Shown here: in pieces, positions 37,537 through 47,729 of the stretch
Numbering within the stretch: position 1 is the first letter of the stretch
Layout: every line of letters begins with the position of its first letter
Assembly (NCBI RefSeq): GCF_900120175.1
Contig: NZ_FQLF01000005.1
Location: forward strand, 250,501 to 314,500
Length of the DNA: 64,000 nucleotides
Reading direction: 5' to 3'
Origin: Oceanicoccus sp. KOV_DT_Chl
Lineage (GTDB): Bacteria; Pseudomonadota; Gammaproteobacteria; Pseudomonadales; Dasaniaceae
Program-made: the position numbers and the translations under genes
The notes under the pieces: generated by a model
The model's database searches: none
Told to the model about the DNA's origin: nothing
Seen by the model: only the letters and a program-made list of their open reading frames with translations

Positions 37537-38592
37537 ATGACCTTTAACCCTCAACACCTTCTAATCCAAAGCAACAACATCACCTTGCACTGCGTTGCGC
37601 AGGGAGATACGAATGCTCCATTAGTAATTTGCTGCCATGGCTTTCCCGGCTTGTGGTATAGCTGGCGCCACCAATTAACCGCGTTAGCGGCAGCAGGCTA
37701 TTTGGCAGTGGCTATAGACCAGCGTGGTTATGGGCGCAGCGACCGCCCCAGCGACCCAGCACGCTACGATAGTAATACCTTAGTCGCAGATACGCTCGGC
37801 GTACTCGACCACTTTAATCGAGAGCAAGCTATTTTCATCGGCCATGATTTTGGGGCGGCCCTGGTTTATAACATCGCAGTACGTCACCCTGAACGAGTCA
37901 CAGCGGTGGTCGGTGTCGCCTGCCCTTATGATTTTGATTTAGCAGGCCGCGGCTGCGCTGGCGCCAATCCACCTGCAGCTAACATCTACAACCGTGCTTT
38001 CGCCCGCCCCGACAAATACCCTAGCGAATGTTTTGCTGAGATTGCACTACAACATTTTTATCATATGCACTGGTATCAAAGCCCTGACATTCCGGAACAA
38101 GCCTTAGCGCCTAATGCCGAATTATTTTTACGGCGTTTATTCTGGGCCCTTTCTGCAGATGGCAATCTGCTCGACTGGACGCAATTCCCCATGGCCGGCA
38201 CCAGCTACGTTGATGTTCTGGCTGAACCAGCTAAAGCACTCCCCTGGTCATGGATGACCAAAGCCGATCTGGATTATTACGTCAGCGAATTTTGTCACTG
38301 TGATATTGGCAAGGAATTTATCGGCGGCATTAACTCCTACCGCACCGCCGATCGCAACTGGGAAATCGGGCTCGCTTATGCCGACCACAATATTGTCCAG
38401 CCGTCACTCTACATTACCGGCAGCGAAGACCCGGTTAGACAAATGATTGGGGAAGATGCGATGGCCGCATTCAAGGCGCGCTCAACTGATTTACGCGGTA
38501 TCAAAGTCATCCCTAACGCTGGCCACTTTGTACAAATGGAACAAGCCGTGCAATTCAATCAAGTACTGTTACAATTTCTGCAATCACTGTAA
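37537..38592 (+). CDS. Epoxide hydrolase-like alpha/beta hydrolase
   Basis: 351 aa. CCHGFPGLWYSWRHQL (residues 32-47) has the H-G-x-P oxyanion motif, DQRGYGRSDRP follows and FIGHDFGAALVYNIA near 107 has the nucleophile Asp. The cap holds two candidate epoxide-activating Tyr (NIYNRAF and INSYRTADRNWE). A late GSEDPVR supplies the acid and NAGHFVQMEQ the His. The order fits soluble epoxide hydrolases, which convert epoxides to diols. A haloalkane dehalogenase or esterase of the same fold is the alternative, but the S-W-R after HGFPG favours epoxide hydrolase. Confidence 0.87.
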   Translation: MTFNPQHLLIQSNNITLHCVAQGDTNAPLVICCHGFPGLWYSWRHQLTALAAAGYLAVAIDQRGYGRSDRPSDPARYDSNTLVADTLGVLDHFNREQAIFIGHDFGAALVYNIAVRHPERVTAVVGVACPYDFDLAGRGCAGANPPAANIYNRAFARPDKYPSECFAEIALQHFYHMHWYQSPDIPEQALAPNAELFLRRLFWALSADGNLLDWTQFPMAGTSYVDVLAEPAKALPWSWMTKADLDYYVSEFCHCDIGKEFIGGINSYRTADRNWEIGLAYADHNIVQPSLYITGSEDPVRQMIGEDAMAAFKARSTDLRGIKVIPNAGHFVQMEQAVQFNQVLLQFLQSL

Positions 38593-38662
38593 TTACCCTT
38601 ATCCAGATAAAACCAATAGCCACTTGCTCACGTAGTAGATAACAATAACCGAGGAGATTTAA

Positions 38663-39148
38663 ATGAGTACCGTATACCAATTTGAAGCACAGACCATCAA
38701 TGGCAAACCCATGACGCTGGGTGACTACCAGGGCAAGGTTTTATTAATTGTCAACACCGCCAGTAAATGTGGCTTAACGCCTCAATTTGAAGGATTGGAA
38801 AAACTTTATAATGACTACAAGGACAAAGGGCTGGAAATACTCGGTTTTCCCTGTAATCAATTCGGCCACCAGGACCCAGGCAGTGAGGATGAGATTCAGG
38901 AGTTTTGCCAAATGAATTACGGCGTCAGTTTTCCCATGCACGCCAAGATTGAAGTCAATGGCGAAAACACCCACCCGCTGTATCAACATCTAAAAAGTGA
39001 AGCTCCCGGCATACTGGGCAGTAAAAAGATAAAATGGAACTTCACTAAATTTTTAATTGGTAAAAACGGTGAAGTCATTGAACGATTTGCGCCGGCCACC
39101 AAACCTGAGAAATTAATTAGTGCGATTGAAAAAGCGCTGCAGAATTAA
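38663..39148 (+). CDS. Glutathione peroxidase family thiol peroxidase
   Basis: 161 aa thioredoxin-fold peroxidase. [23 protein letters not shown] holds the peroxidatic Cys (near residue 36, Cys rather than selenocysteine), [18 protein letters not shown] the Gln and a possible resolving Cys, and [20 protein letters not shown] the Trp and Asn of the catalytic tetrad. It reduces hydrogen or lipid peroxides, in bacteria usually with thioredoxin. GAGGAG lies upstream of the ATG. It sits 70 bases after the epoxide hydrolase, possibly one transcript. Confidence 0.94.
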   Translation: MSTVYQFEAQTINGKPMTLGDYQGKVLLIVNTASKCGLTPQFEGLEKLYNDYKDKGLEILGFPCNQFGHQDPGSEDEIQEFCQMNYGVSFPMHAKIEVNGENTHPLYQHLKSEAPGILGSKKIKWNFTKFLIGKNGEVIERFAPATKPEKLISAIEKALQN

Positions 39149-39517
39149 TTTGATTAACCGTTTTCCGGCAGTATGACAGCATGCTGCCAAGTTATATTGT
39201 TCTGCCTCGCCTCGCCCAAGGCAATAGTTGCCTGTGAATATTTCTCATTTTTTTTGACGCTGATACCCTCTATTGTCAGTCACTCCGAAATATACTGATC
39301 AAATAACACTAATAAAGTCCGATATTTAACTACTTATCTACAAAATCAATAATCTACAGTGACTCACCCGCTCTGAAAACGCCTGGATTCTGCAAACATT
39401 CAGTTAGCCACAGTAATTGCCATGCCTAATAAAACCACATATTCTACGATCTCGGTAGAATTTAGTACTCAGGTTCTATAATAATAAGACTAGATTGGGA
39501 ACTTACTAAGGAGCTTT
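39149..39517. other. Intergenic region before the transglutaminase-like gene
   Basis: 369 bases with no gene. A hairpin with GGCAG/CTGCC ends (39164-39187) lies just after the peroxidase stop but lacks a T run. AAGGAG at 39509 is the ribosome binding site of the next gene. Confidence 0.5.
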
Positions 39518-41716
39518 ATGCGTTATCTCAAATCAGGGATTTTCTTTTTTTTATTGTTTATCCATCTCAATACATTCGCCACGCGACTAGCTCCCCCTCT
39601 TGATCAACAATCCAATATCCCTTTAAAGGATGCCGGCGCGCAGACTCTTTACTCTATTGAAACAATAACTGTTGAACAGGATTATCACTGGCAATCCCAA
39701 ACCTACTACTCCATCCGAATTAACGATTTAGAAGCCGCCCGGGATTATGGCCGTATTACTGTAGGCTATAACCACTACTACAGTGAATTAGAGCTTGAAT
39801 TTGCCAATGTGTTGACACCTAACGGAGAGATTAAGTCGCTTAAATCCGATGCTATGCAGGAACGTAGTGCTGGCTCACAGGATTTTTACGAAGATAGGAC
39901 GATGCTGGTATTTTCGCTACCAGAAATCACCCCAGGATCTATTCTTGAATTCCAATACAAACGCAAAAGCAAAACTTTACCCATGCCTGGTATTTTCAGC
40001 AATTCATCTTCTGCTTTTTGGTACCAGCCTACCGTAGGCGGTTATGGGGGCCGCGTAGACCCTGTAAATTATGCCACCTTTGAAGTAACCCTACCCGCTG
40101 ATATGCCGCTCGATAAGAAAAATCTGGGGCCAATAAAAGGGAAACACAAAGCTACCAAGAGCGATACTAACATAACACATCAGTGGCGCTGGCAAGATTT
40201 ACCAGCAATCGCCATTGAATCCTACATGCCGTCTTATGACAGCGTAATGTCACGAGTAAAAGTGTCGACCAGTCGTAATTGGTCGGATATCGACCAATGG
40301 ACATGGGGCCTGACCCAACAAAAATTCGCCAGTCATCCCGAGATAAAAAAGATCGCTGCCGAAATTGCCTCACCAGAAGCCAGCAGGGATGAGAAAATTA
40401 AAGCTGTTTATGCTTACCTGCAAGAAAATATTCGCTATGTATTTGCCCATTTAGGACGCGGTGGCTATGAACCTCATTTTGCTCATGAGGTTATTCAACA
40501 ACGATATGGCGACTGTAAAGATCAAACCATTTTAGCCATTGCGCTACTTAGAGAACTGGGTATAGAAGCAGTACCATCATTAGTCATCACCTTGCGCAAT
40601 GGCCAACCGGATATGGAGTTAGTAGCTCTTTATTTTGATCACATGATTGTTTGGATCCCTGGCGAAGCTAATGCACAAGGAATGTGGATGGATACCACCG
40701 GTGACCGGGTATTGTTTCCTGGCGTGTCCAATTATCTGCAAGATCAATCAGCACTGATTATTAATGGCGAAGGCGGTGAGCTAACGACAATAGGACAGCA
40801 GTTACCAGAAAATATTGGCACCCTTGCTATGGATTACCATACCGATAGTAACGGCCACTTAATTGTTGATGTCACTATTGATAGCAGTGGTATTTACGAA
40901 CAAAACCTGCGCAATTGGTGGATACACGATAGCAATCGTGAAACCAGTCTACAGCAACTTGTAATGAATATTTTTCCTGACGCAAAAAGCAACGCCACCA
41001 TCAAGTCTAAAACCGAGAATGCAGAAAATTTGTGGAAACCCTTTACCATTGTCTCCCAATTTGACTTTGGACAAGCCCGTGAAGAACCAGGAAAACCTAT
41101 ATCCGTTGGTGTAGGTATCATTCAAGCCTACCGTGTATTTGGTGATTTTAATTCCATGCAAATACCTTCCGAGCGCAAAAATAACTGGGTCAACAAGCAA
41201 ACTAAAACACTAAAAATTAACGCCACTATGAGCGGCGACAAACATGATCTTCCTGCCGTTATAACCAGTGGTATTGATGTCAAGAATGCATTCTTCACAA
41301 TATCCCAATCCGGAAAGCAAAGCGATAAGCATTACCAAATTGATTTGAGTATGGAGGCTGCAGCACTAGATTTATCTCCGAATGAATATCAACAGTATTA
41401 TCAATCTTTATCTACATTAAATGAGGCCGGACATTGGAGTGTGCAGTTCTTTAACGACAAAAATCGTCAAAAACTTACTGATTTGACCGAGAACATTGAT
41501 GAAAATGATCTACAAGCACAACTAAAACTGGCTAGGTACTATCTGGAGCAAGGAGACTTTGAAGCTGCGCTTAAACCCGCTAATGCAGCGCTTAAGATTG
41601 ACCGTGACAACGGTGAGAGCTGGTATTTATTAGGCTTGGTTCAGGGCTACAATGCACTCGTCGAAGAATCCATGGAGTCATTTTCACAGGCATCAAAACT
41701 CGGGTATATCCCGTGA
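39518..41716 (+). CDS. DUF3857/transglutaminase-like secreted protein with TPR tail
   Basis: 732 aa. Signal peptide (MRYLKSGIFFFLLFIHLNTFA), then a DUF3857 beta domain (about 30-240: SIETITVEQDYHWQ, LTPNGEIKSLKSDAMQERSAGSQDFYEDRTMLVFSLPEI). A transglutaminase core follows at about 285-400 with its triad: Cys in QQRYGDCKDQT, His in YFDHMIVW and Asp in WMDTTGD. After a second beta region it ends in a TPR-like helix repeat. Such periplasmic proteins may modify or cleave peptides; the substrate is unknown. The stop overlaps the next gene's GTG by four bases, so the two products are made together. Confidence 0.85.
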   Translation: MRYLKSGIFFFLLFIHLNTFATRLAPPLDQQSNIPLKDAGAQTLYSIETITVEQDYHWQSQTYYSIRINDLEAARDYGRITVGYNHYYSELELEFANVLTPNGEIKSLKSDAMQERSAGSQDFYEDRTMLVFSLPEITPGSILEFQYKRKSKTLPMPGIFSNSSSAFWYQPTVGGYGGRVDPVNYATFEVTLPADMPLDKKNLGPIKGKHKATKSDTNITHQWRWQDLPAIAIESYMPSYDSVMSRVKVSTSRNWSDIDQWTWGLTQQKFASHPEIKKIAAEIASPEASRDEKIKAVYAYLQENIRYVFAHLGRGGYEPHFAHEVIQQRYGDCKDQTILAIALLRELGIEAVPSLVITLRNGQPDMELVALYFDHMIVWIPGEANAQGMWMDTTGDRVLFPGVSNYLQDQSALIINGEGGELTTIGQQLPENIGTLAMDYHTDSNGHLIVDVTIDSSGIYEQNLRNWWIHDSNRETSLQQLVMNIFPDAKSNATIKSKTENAENLWKPFTIVSQFDFGQAREEPGKPISVGVGIIQAYRVFGDFNSMQIPSERKNNWVNKQTKTLKINATMSGDKHDLPAVITSGIDVKNAFFTISQSGKQSDKHYQIDLSMEAAALDLSPNEYQQYYQSLSTLNEAGHWSVQFFNDKNRQKLTDLTENIDENDLQAQLKLARYYLEQGDFEAALKPANAALKIDRDNGESWYLLGLVQGYNALVEESMESFSQASKLGYIP

Positions 41717-43038
41717 ATAAAAATCTATTATTCAGGCTCTTATTGCTGTCGACTATTATTGCATTAGCTAATTGCGCTGGCACTTCAACATCTCGTCAGG
41801 CAGCTGCTCCCAATAGTATTTATCAAACTCTGGAGCTAGGTGACAAAGCCTTTAATCGCTGGCAACAATTCGAAGATTATCAAGCGTTGCTGGACGCTGA
41901 AAAATATTATGGCGATGCGCTACAGTCATTACCGGATAATGTGAATATACAGCGTGCCTACTACTTAACGCTATATCCCTTAACATTCTCTAACTGGACG
42001 TTATGGCACAAAAAACTGGACACACACTTCAATAATATCAATCCGCTGCTCAAAGCCGATTTGACACCACCTTCACTGCTGGCCCATCAGGAGCTTTATC
42101 AAGCCAATCAAAGTGTCGACAAACGGATTCGCACATTAAAAAAAGCCATACAAGAACAACCCGAATCCTTCCGTGCATGGTTTTTCCTCTCCTCTGCCTA
42201 CGAGGAAAATGGCCAGCTTGATTTAGCCTTGGATGCTGCACTAAAATCCGCTTTGCTAAATCCACAATCTGCTGAAGCAGCTTTTCAAGCGGGTGATATG
42301 TACCGGCAACTGTCACAAGTCAATAACTGCATCTATGAGCACCCCAGCCTCTCCACAAAAGCCATTAAATACACCGCTAAAGCCACCTCCCGACAACCAG
42401 AGAACAACTATTATCAAGCCGCTTTGGCAACCCTCTATAACCAGATTGGGCTTTATCCTTTAGCGCTGCAAATTGCCCAAAAAGCACGCAGCCAGGAAGA
42501 CAACCAATTAAATACTGAAATCCTCGGTCATACTTACCTTGGCATGCAAAACTATAGTGCAGCACAGATTGAATTTTCAAAATTACTCAATACCCATCAT
42601 GCAATATTCGCTTATCAATATATTGCTCAAACCACTGCCATCAGGGGCGAGTGGCAATTGGCCTATGAACAGTTACGTAATAGTAGTGGTGCCGGAGAAA
42701 ATGATTTCTATCTTTCCATTATTCAGCAATGGGTTAATCAACTTTCCCTATCTCAACCCGATCAGAAAATTTCTATACCCACTACCAGCACAACCCCTTG
42801 GGAAACGTCGATAAAATCATACTTAAACCAGCCTTCAGAGCGTCATTCTTTGATTTATCAGGCAAGTAATAGCTGCGAAAAAACTGAAGCTCATTTTTAC
42901 ACAGCGATGAAACTATGGACTGAAGGGGATGTAGAAAACGCCAACAAAAGTTTGCAGGCAGTAATTAAGTTAAAAAATTATTCTTACCCGGAATATCAAT
43001 GGGCAAGAATATTATTGCAGTCAGGCAAGCTTGAATAA
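41713..43038 (+). CDS. TPR-repeat lipoprotein
   Basis: 441 aa starting at GTG, overlapping the previous stop as GTGA. The lipobox is IIALANC-A, so Cys at residue 21 would be acylated and the protein anchored to a membrane. At least four TPR-like repeats follow (FRAWFFLSSAYEENGQLDLALDAALKSALLNPQSAEAAFQAGDMYRQL; NYYQAALATLYNQIGLYPLALQIAQKA; LGHTYLGMQNYSAAQIEFSKLL). Inference: it scaffolds the transglutaminase-like partner at the envelope. Confidence 0.85.
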   Translation: MNKNLLFRLLLLSTIIALANCAGTSTSRQAAAPNSIYQTLELGDKAFNRWQQFEDYQALLDAEKYYGDALQSLPDNVNIQRAYYLTLYPLTFSNWTLWHKKLDTHFNNINPLLKADLTPPSLLAHQELYQANQSVDKRIRTLKKAIQEQPESFRAWFFLSSAYEENGQLDLALDAALKSALLNPQSAEAAFQAGDMYRQLSQVNNCIYEHPSLSTKAIKYTAKATSRQPENNYYQAALATLYNQIGLYPLALQIAQKARSQEDNQLNTEILGHTYLGMQNYSAAQIEFSKLLNTHHAIFAYQYIAQTTAIRGEWQLAYEQLRNSSGAGENDFYLSIIQQWVNQLSLSQPDQKISIPTTSTTPWETSIKSYLNQPSERHSLIYQASNSCEKTEAHFYTAMKLWTEGDVENANKSLQAVIKLKNYSYPEYQWARILLQSGKLE

Positions 43039-43100
43039 TCTATATGTACGCTTAATCTCCATCTTACCGACCATTCTAATCAGCACGATGTGACTGACTT

Positions 43101-43856
43101 TTAGTGACGCGAGCGACTAAATAACTCACTAGCAATTAATAACAAGCCAAGCACGGCCACAACTGAAGCCGCGCCGTTAACCATCGGAACAGTTTGATAT
43201 TTCACTGCAATACCAGCACACGCCCAAACAGCAACTAACACATACGCGATATCACGAACGCGAAACAACACTGTCGCCGCAATAGCACCCGCCAGGGCTA
43301 TTTTAATAATAGTCCAGGCCTGTGCATCAATACCGACGTCATCCCAGCCCAAACCTATTTGCACGGCACTTAAATTAGCAATCGATGCCACCGTAATCCA
43401 ACTGGTATAAATACTAAACGGGAAATACAGCACACAGCGTTCTACTAAGGTTGCACTTGAGATAGCTGTATTTAGAGTTCGGTAGATTTTGATTAACGAA
43501 ACCAGAATGACCACCATCAGTAATAATGAAAGTACCAACAGGTCACTATGCCAAAGCACAATCCAAATAGAGTTTGCTGCACAGCTAATAATAAAAGGCA
43601 GTCGAATTGAGGCCAACAATTGATTCTGACGTTGCGCGGGTAAAGCCTGCCACACAATGAAAGCTGTTAATCCGATATAGATAAGTCCCCATATAGAAAA
43701 CACATAACCTGCCGGGGTAAAAAATGAAGGATACTTAGCCGACACTTCCCCCGTGGTCTGTCCACCAATAGGAATGACATTGGCCATGCCGTTGACAATT
43801 ATCACAGCTAAAAACGCCAGAATATTCCCACCCCAATCCGATATTGGCCTCTGCAT
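43101..43856 (-). CDS. TspO/MBR-like tryptophan-rich membrane protein
   Basis: 251 aa from ATG 43856; a TTG 26 codons upstream gives an unlikely polar extension. About seven hydrophobic segments. GGNILAFLAVIIVNGMANVIPIGGQTTGEVSAKYPSFFTPAGYVFSIWGLIYIGLTAF near the start is typical of a family labelled tryptophan-rich sensory protein, longer than classical TspO (160 aa). The F-x-I-W-G-L-I-Y box matches TspO helix 2. Ligand (tetrapyrrole or lipid) is unproven. It ends about 60 bases from the TPR gene, convergently. Confidence 0.75.
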   Translation of the reverse strand: MQRPISDWGGNILAFLAVIIVNGMANVIPIGGQTTGEVSAKYPSFFTPAGYVFSIWGLIYIGLTAFIVWQALPAQRQNQLLASIRLPFIISCAANSIWIVLWHSDLLVLSLLLMVVILVSLIKIYRTLNTAISSATLVERCVLYFPFSIYTSWITVASIANLSAVQIGLGWDDVGIDAQAWTIIKIALAGAIAATVLFRVRDIAYVLVAVWACAGIAVKYQTVPMVNGAASVVAVLGLLLIASELFSRSRH

Positions 43857-43977
43857 CACTGGCACCCTAATTGACAAAAATTTTTTGCTTTCATTAGTGT
43901 AGCTGTCATTACGGAAAAAATAGTAACCGCCCAACTATAAAATTCAAAATTGTTGCAACAGTCACTACCACATCAGC

Positions 43978-45056
43978 TTAGTCCCGCATTTGCGGCCCAC
44001 CATGAATAGCGGGTAAGTTCAGCGGCGTTACAATGCCTGCTTTAGCGGCGCATACCGCTGGAATAGCATTAACAATACGATTAGCCGCAGAACAATTACC
44101 GCCACCGGCAGGGCCAGGCTCAACCGGGTCATCACCGTGTAAACTCACCTTCAATTCAGGATTGCCTTTAATCACCGTTTGATGGCAACCACGGCCAACG
44201 GGAGGATAAGGCCAATCAGGGGCGCAATCATCATCAATACGGGTAATATGTTCAACCACAATTCTGGCGTGACCATTTTTCATACCACGCACTTCGAACC
44301 GGAAGGCACCTTGGGTGCCTTTTTTAAACTCACCCATACCGTCCACGTGAATATCTTTTTCCAGGGCAGTTTTTCCACAAACGTTTCAATGCCGTCGAGA
44401 GGATACTCTAATGCGGCGGCGATAATATTGATCATCGGTGCCCATACAGTTTTTAAGGACTCCTCTTCCAGCATTCGGGGGTTATTTTCCATAGGTTGAC
44501 CAAAGCCAATCACATCTCTTACAACTTCAGGCTGATCGTATAAACCATAATTAAAAATTTCCTGAATACGAATTTCTTCAATATCCGATACTACGCCACT
44601 GAGTAAAATTGGTAGAATATCCATAGCCCAGCCTGGATCTATTCCTGACACAAATACGGAGCTGTTATTTTGTTCGCAGACCATTTGCACCGGTTCAATA
44701 GCTTCTTTAATCGCGCCCTCACCCGCGGGGAACAGCAGTGGATAGAAAGAGGTCGATACCACATTAACACCAGCAGACAATACCGTTAACAATTCGATAA
44801 AAGCTTCCTCTGCCCGTGTATCAGCATTGGCGGTATAGACCACACAATCAATATTCTGTTTGATTAATGACTGCCAATCATCGGTCGCATAAACACCTTG
44901 ATTTTCAATGCCAGCCAAAGCCCCTATGTCTTTTCCAACCTTGTCGGGATTGACCACAACAGCACCTGCCAACTCCAGATCGCGATGCGCCACAACAGCA
45001 CGAATCGCTGGCCGCCCGACATTCCCCGTACCCCATACTACAACACGCTTTTTCAT
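43978..45056 (-). pseudogene. Dihydrodipicolinate-reductase-like NAD(P)-dependent oxidoreductase, frameshifted
   Basis: About 359 aa when repaired. The Rossmann start RVVVWGTGNVGRPAIRAVVAHRDLELAGAVV has G-x-G-x-x-G. The family (with 2,4-diaminopentanoate dehydrogenase relatives) continues with VVSTSFYPLLFPAG near 125 and VFVSGIDPGWAMDILPILLSG near 155. The frame breaks near 44356-44366. Upstream ends FVEKLPW and downstream resumes with KDIHVDGMGEFKKGTQGAFRFEVRG; one extra base in the C, G or A run joins them. AAGGAG precedes the ATG. It is the last gene of the TetR-led operon. Confidence 0.8.
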
Positions 45057-45102
45057 TATTTCTCTCCTTATAAACGATTAATTATTGTCATCAACACAGC
45101 AG

Positions 45103-45987
45103 TTAAAATAAAGTTTCATTCAGTAGTCGCAATTCATCAATGTCGGTACAGGTCGGCACCAAAATAACATCGTCTGCCCCCAAGGACTTGACCTCATTGA
45201 TAAAATCTTTTAATTCTGCAACGCTGCCGTTAAAACCAGCTATAGGCAACAACATATCGACAATGTCTTGTGGCATAAAATTCATATACCGGGTCAAATG
45301 CTGCAGCATTTTCTGCTTACCTTCAGCCTCCAAGCCATACCAAAAGCTAGCAATCAACCTGGGTTTACCGGTACGACCTTGCTGTTGCCATGCGGCGGTC
45401 ATTTGATCAAAAGAATTTTTTATTTCTTCCAGCGAAGCCGTCAAAGAAAAACCCGATAGACCATCAGCAAAGCGAGCTGCAGCTTTAATAGACTTGGGAC
45501 CAATAGCGCCGGATAAAATTGTTGGACCACCGGACTGTACCGGCAATGGTTCAACTCTTCGCAACGCGCTTTCAACCACTTTCTCACCAGCCCATACTTT
45601 GCGCATCGTAGCGCAGTGTTGCTCCAATATAGCTAAACGGCGCTTATTCCAATCAGCGCCAATAGCCGCATAATCTTCCTCTCTACCCCCAACACCCACG
45701 CCAACAGTCAATCGTCCGTTGGAAATTAAATCAATGGTGGCAAATTGTTTGGCAAGCAATACCGGGTTATGCATTGTGACGACACTAATGGTAGAAATTA
45801 ATTCAACCCGCTCACTCCAGGCGGCACACGCTGATAAAGACGTCATAAATTCTGGATTTACAAAGTTTATGCGTTCACCAATTGACAGCGATGACCACTG
45901 CCCCTGATCGATTTCCTCAACCCACTGCTTGAATAGTGCCCGGTCCCAGCCGGGTTCCATCAACGGTACCGTGGTTCCAATATTCAT
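45103..45987 (-). CDS. LLM-class flavin-dependent oxidoreductase
   Basis: 294 aa luciferase-like TIM barrel binding FMN or F420. WSSLSIGERINFVNPEFMTSLSACAAWSERVELISTISVVTMHNPVLLAKQFATIDLISNGRLTVGVGVGGREEDYAAIGAD (residues 30-112) contains the family's L-A-K-Q-x-A-T-I-D and G-R-L-x-V-G-V-G-x-G marks. GGPTILSGAIGPKSIKAAARFADG near 152 is the phosphate-binding region. GGAG lies upstream of the ATG. It lies between the FAD oxidoreductase and the dehydrogenase-like gene; together they look like a small redox pathway for one organic substrate. Confidence 0.9.
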   Translation of the reverse strand: MNIGTTVPLMEPGWDRALFKQWVEEIDQGQWSSLSIGERINFVNPEFMTSLSACAAWSERVELISTISVVTMHNPVLLAKQFATIDLISNGRLTVGVGVGGREEDYAAIGADWNKRRLAILEQHCATMRKVWAGEKVVESALRRVEPLPVQSGGPTILSGAIGPKSIKAAARFADGLSGFSLTASLEEIKNSFDQMTAAWQQQGRTGKPRLIASFWYGLEAEGKQKMLQHLTRYMNFMPQDIVDMLLPIAGFNGSVAELKDFINEVKSLGADDVILVPTCTDIDELRLLNETLF

Positions 45988-46011
45988 ATTTTTTCTCCAA
46001 CAACACTTTTT

Positions 46012-47139
46012 TTAATTATTCACTAACAGTGGATATAAGCCTTTATAAATTTGTTTCTGTACCACCCACGGAAACAGCACTTTATCAACCCAGTAGCGTG
46101 GAATCCTGAATCCTTTGCCTTGCGGTGAAAAAACCGTTAGGCCTTCCGGCTGATTACCAAAAATAGAGCCCCAGCGATAGGCAGCAGGTTGGAAAACTTT
46201 CATATCCTCATCACGACCAAAGCAATGCGCCTTTATATTATCCGCCACTAATTTAAAGCCGCCATTTCTTGCTGAGCTACGATTCACATCGCTAGCAGCA
46301 ATATCGCCTACCGCAAAAACATTGTTAAAACCTTGCACACGCAAATAAGAATCAGTGTTTACAAAACCTGCTGCATTCAACATTGCTTTGGGAATAAAAT
46401 GATTATTGGGTTTAACTGCACCAATAGCCCACAAGGTTAGCTCGGCAGAAAACGCTGGCTGCCCGGTAGTCCAATGAATTGGCATTGAGGTCAAGTGTTC
46501 GCCGTAAAACCCCTCTGGCATTACAGCACGATGAGCAGGGTGCAAGCTCACCTGTAATGCCTGCAATTTATCTAGCACTTGCTGTCTAACTTTCGGGTGA
46601 TAACCCGGTAACGGTTGCTGCTGACTATAAAAAAGATCGACCTTTTTTTCCGGGTATTGTCGAGCAAAGTTAACCGCAGCACTGACACCGGTAGCGCCGC
46701 CGCCAATGACAGCCAAACTCCTCGTTTGCTCCAACTGTTGCGCTGTAGACGCAATAGCCTGCTCAACCTCCACCATACTTTGCAGGCTATTAGTGCGCCA
46801 AAACCCATTACTAACCCCGGCAGCAATCACCAGCACATCATATGCTTCCTGATGCAACTCACCGCTGGCCAATTCAACGGTCACCGTCGATTCTTTATCG
46901 TCAATCTTCGTAATTAATCCGTGAATGGTGCGAACATCCTTCAATTTTTTATAGCGTTCAAAACCAACAAGGTAATCCCGCTTCCACTGTTGCGGCTGGG
47001 TTAAACGTAAACCCAGTTCCTGGCCGCTGACTAAACACGGCTTAGCCGATATACCCACCACATCAAAACGGCTGGATAAATTAATAGCCACCAGCAAACC
47101 GGTATCGCCAAAACCCGCTATAACTACCTTGGGCTTCAT
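46012..47139 (-). CDS. NAD(P)H:quinone-type FAD oxidoreductase (NDH-2/AIF-like)
   Basis: 375 aa from ATG 47139, whose ATGA overlaps the TetR stop. An earlier in-frame start would lie inside tetR. KVVIAGFGDTGLLVAINLSSRFDVVGIS is the FAD-binding Rossmann motif, slightly unusual with G-F-G-D-T-G. The second (NAD) motif is SLAVIGGGATGVSAAVNFARQ near 142. NVFAVGDIAASD near 285 is the late FAD motif. Length and layout match type II NADH dehydrogenase or AIF/FSP1 homologues; the electron acceptor is unknown. Overlap with tetR means shared regulation. Confidence 0.85.
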   Translation of the reverse strand: MKPKVVIAGFGDTGLLVAINLSSRFDVVGISAKPCLVSGQELGLRLTQPQQWKRDYLVGFERYKKLKDVRTIHGLITKIDDKESTVTVELASGELHQEAYDVLVIAAGVSNGFWRTNSLQSMVEVEQAIASTAQQLEQTRSLAVIGGGATGVSAAVNFARQYPEKKVDLFYSQQQPLPGYHPKVRQQVLDKLQALQVSLHPAHRAVMPEGFYGEHLTSMPIHWTTGQPAFSAELTLWAIGAVKPNNHFIPKAMLNAAGFVNTDSYLRVQGFNNVFAVGDIAASDVNRSSARNGGFKLVADNIKAHCFGRDEDMKVFQPAAYRWGSIFGNQPEGLTVFSPQGKGFRIPRYWVDKVLFPWVVQKQIYKGLYPLLVNN

Positions 47140-47714
47140 GCTTTTTTCCTGGCAACATCGATGGTTGCTGAACTGAGAATCAAGTTTTGTAGTTGATGAT
47201 AAACCGCAAGAGTTTCTGACGATGTGTAAGCTGGTTGGCACTGTTGGCTACCTATGAATACAGCGTGCACTAAATCCCCTAAAGTTTTTGCGCGCTGCGA
47301 ATCCGCCACCACCAAGCCAACCAAATCCTGACAATGCTGACGGCGTAAACGGTCCACTCGCACCATCGCCGCCTTTACTTTTAAATCGCTTTGCGACCAG
47401 GTGCGGATGGCATTTTCCAGCGGTGTTTGTAATTCAAAAATCTCTGCCCCCATATCAATTAAACTATCAACACGCTCGGACACGCTACTAATGACTGCAG
47501 TACGGGCCAAAATATCTGCGGTCATGGACTGTTCCCAATAAGCCAACATTGCTTCGGTTAGCTGCTGCCGATTTTTAAAATGATGATAAAAAGAACCATG
47601 GGAAACGCCCAGCTTCGCTAACAGCGCCTCCAGGGTAACGCCCTTGTGACCAGTTGCCGCCAGTAATTTAATAGCGCAATCAATCCAATCCTGTTTACTA
47701 ACCCTAGCCATCAC
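47136..47714 (-). CDS. TetR/AcrR-family repressor
   Basis: 192 aa. The helix-turn-helix is at residues 7-52 (DWIDCAIKLLAATGHKGVTLEALLAKLGVSHGSFYHHFKNRQQLTEAML), followed by a helical ligand domain. It leads the operon with the FAD oxidoreductase (ATGA overlap), LLM flavoprotein and dehydrogenase. A 34-bp palindrome sits 15 bases upstream of its start and is almost certainly its operator, giving autoregulation of the whole operon. Confidence 0.92.
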   Translation of the reverse strand: MMARVSKQDWIDCAIKLLAATGHKGVTLEALLAKLGVSHGSFYHHFKNRQQLTEAMLAYWEQSMTADILARTAVISSVSERVDSLIDMGAEIFELQTPLENAIRTWSQSDLKVKAAMVRVDRLRRQHCQDLVGLVVADSQRAKTLGDLVHAVFIGSQQCQPAYTSSETLAVYHQLQNLILSSATIDVARKKA

Positions 47715-47729
47715 TCACCTCTATGCAAC

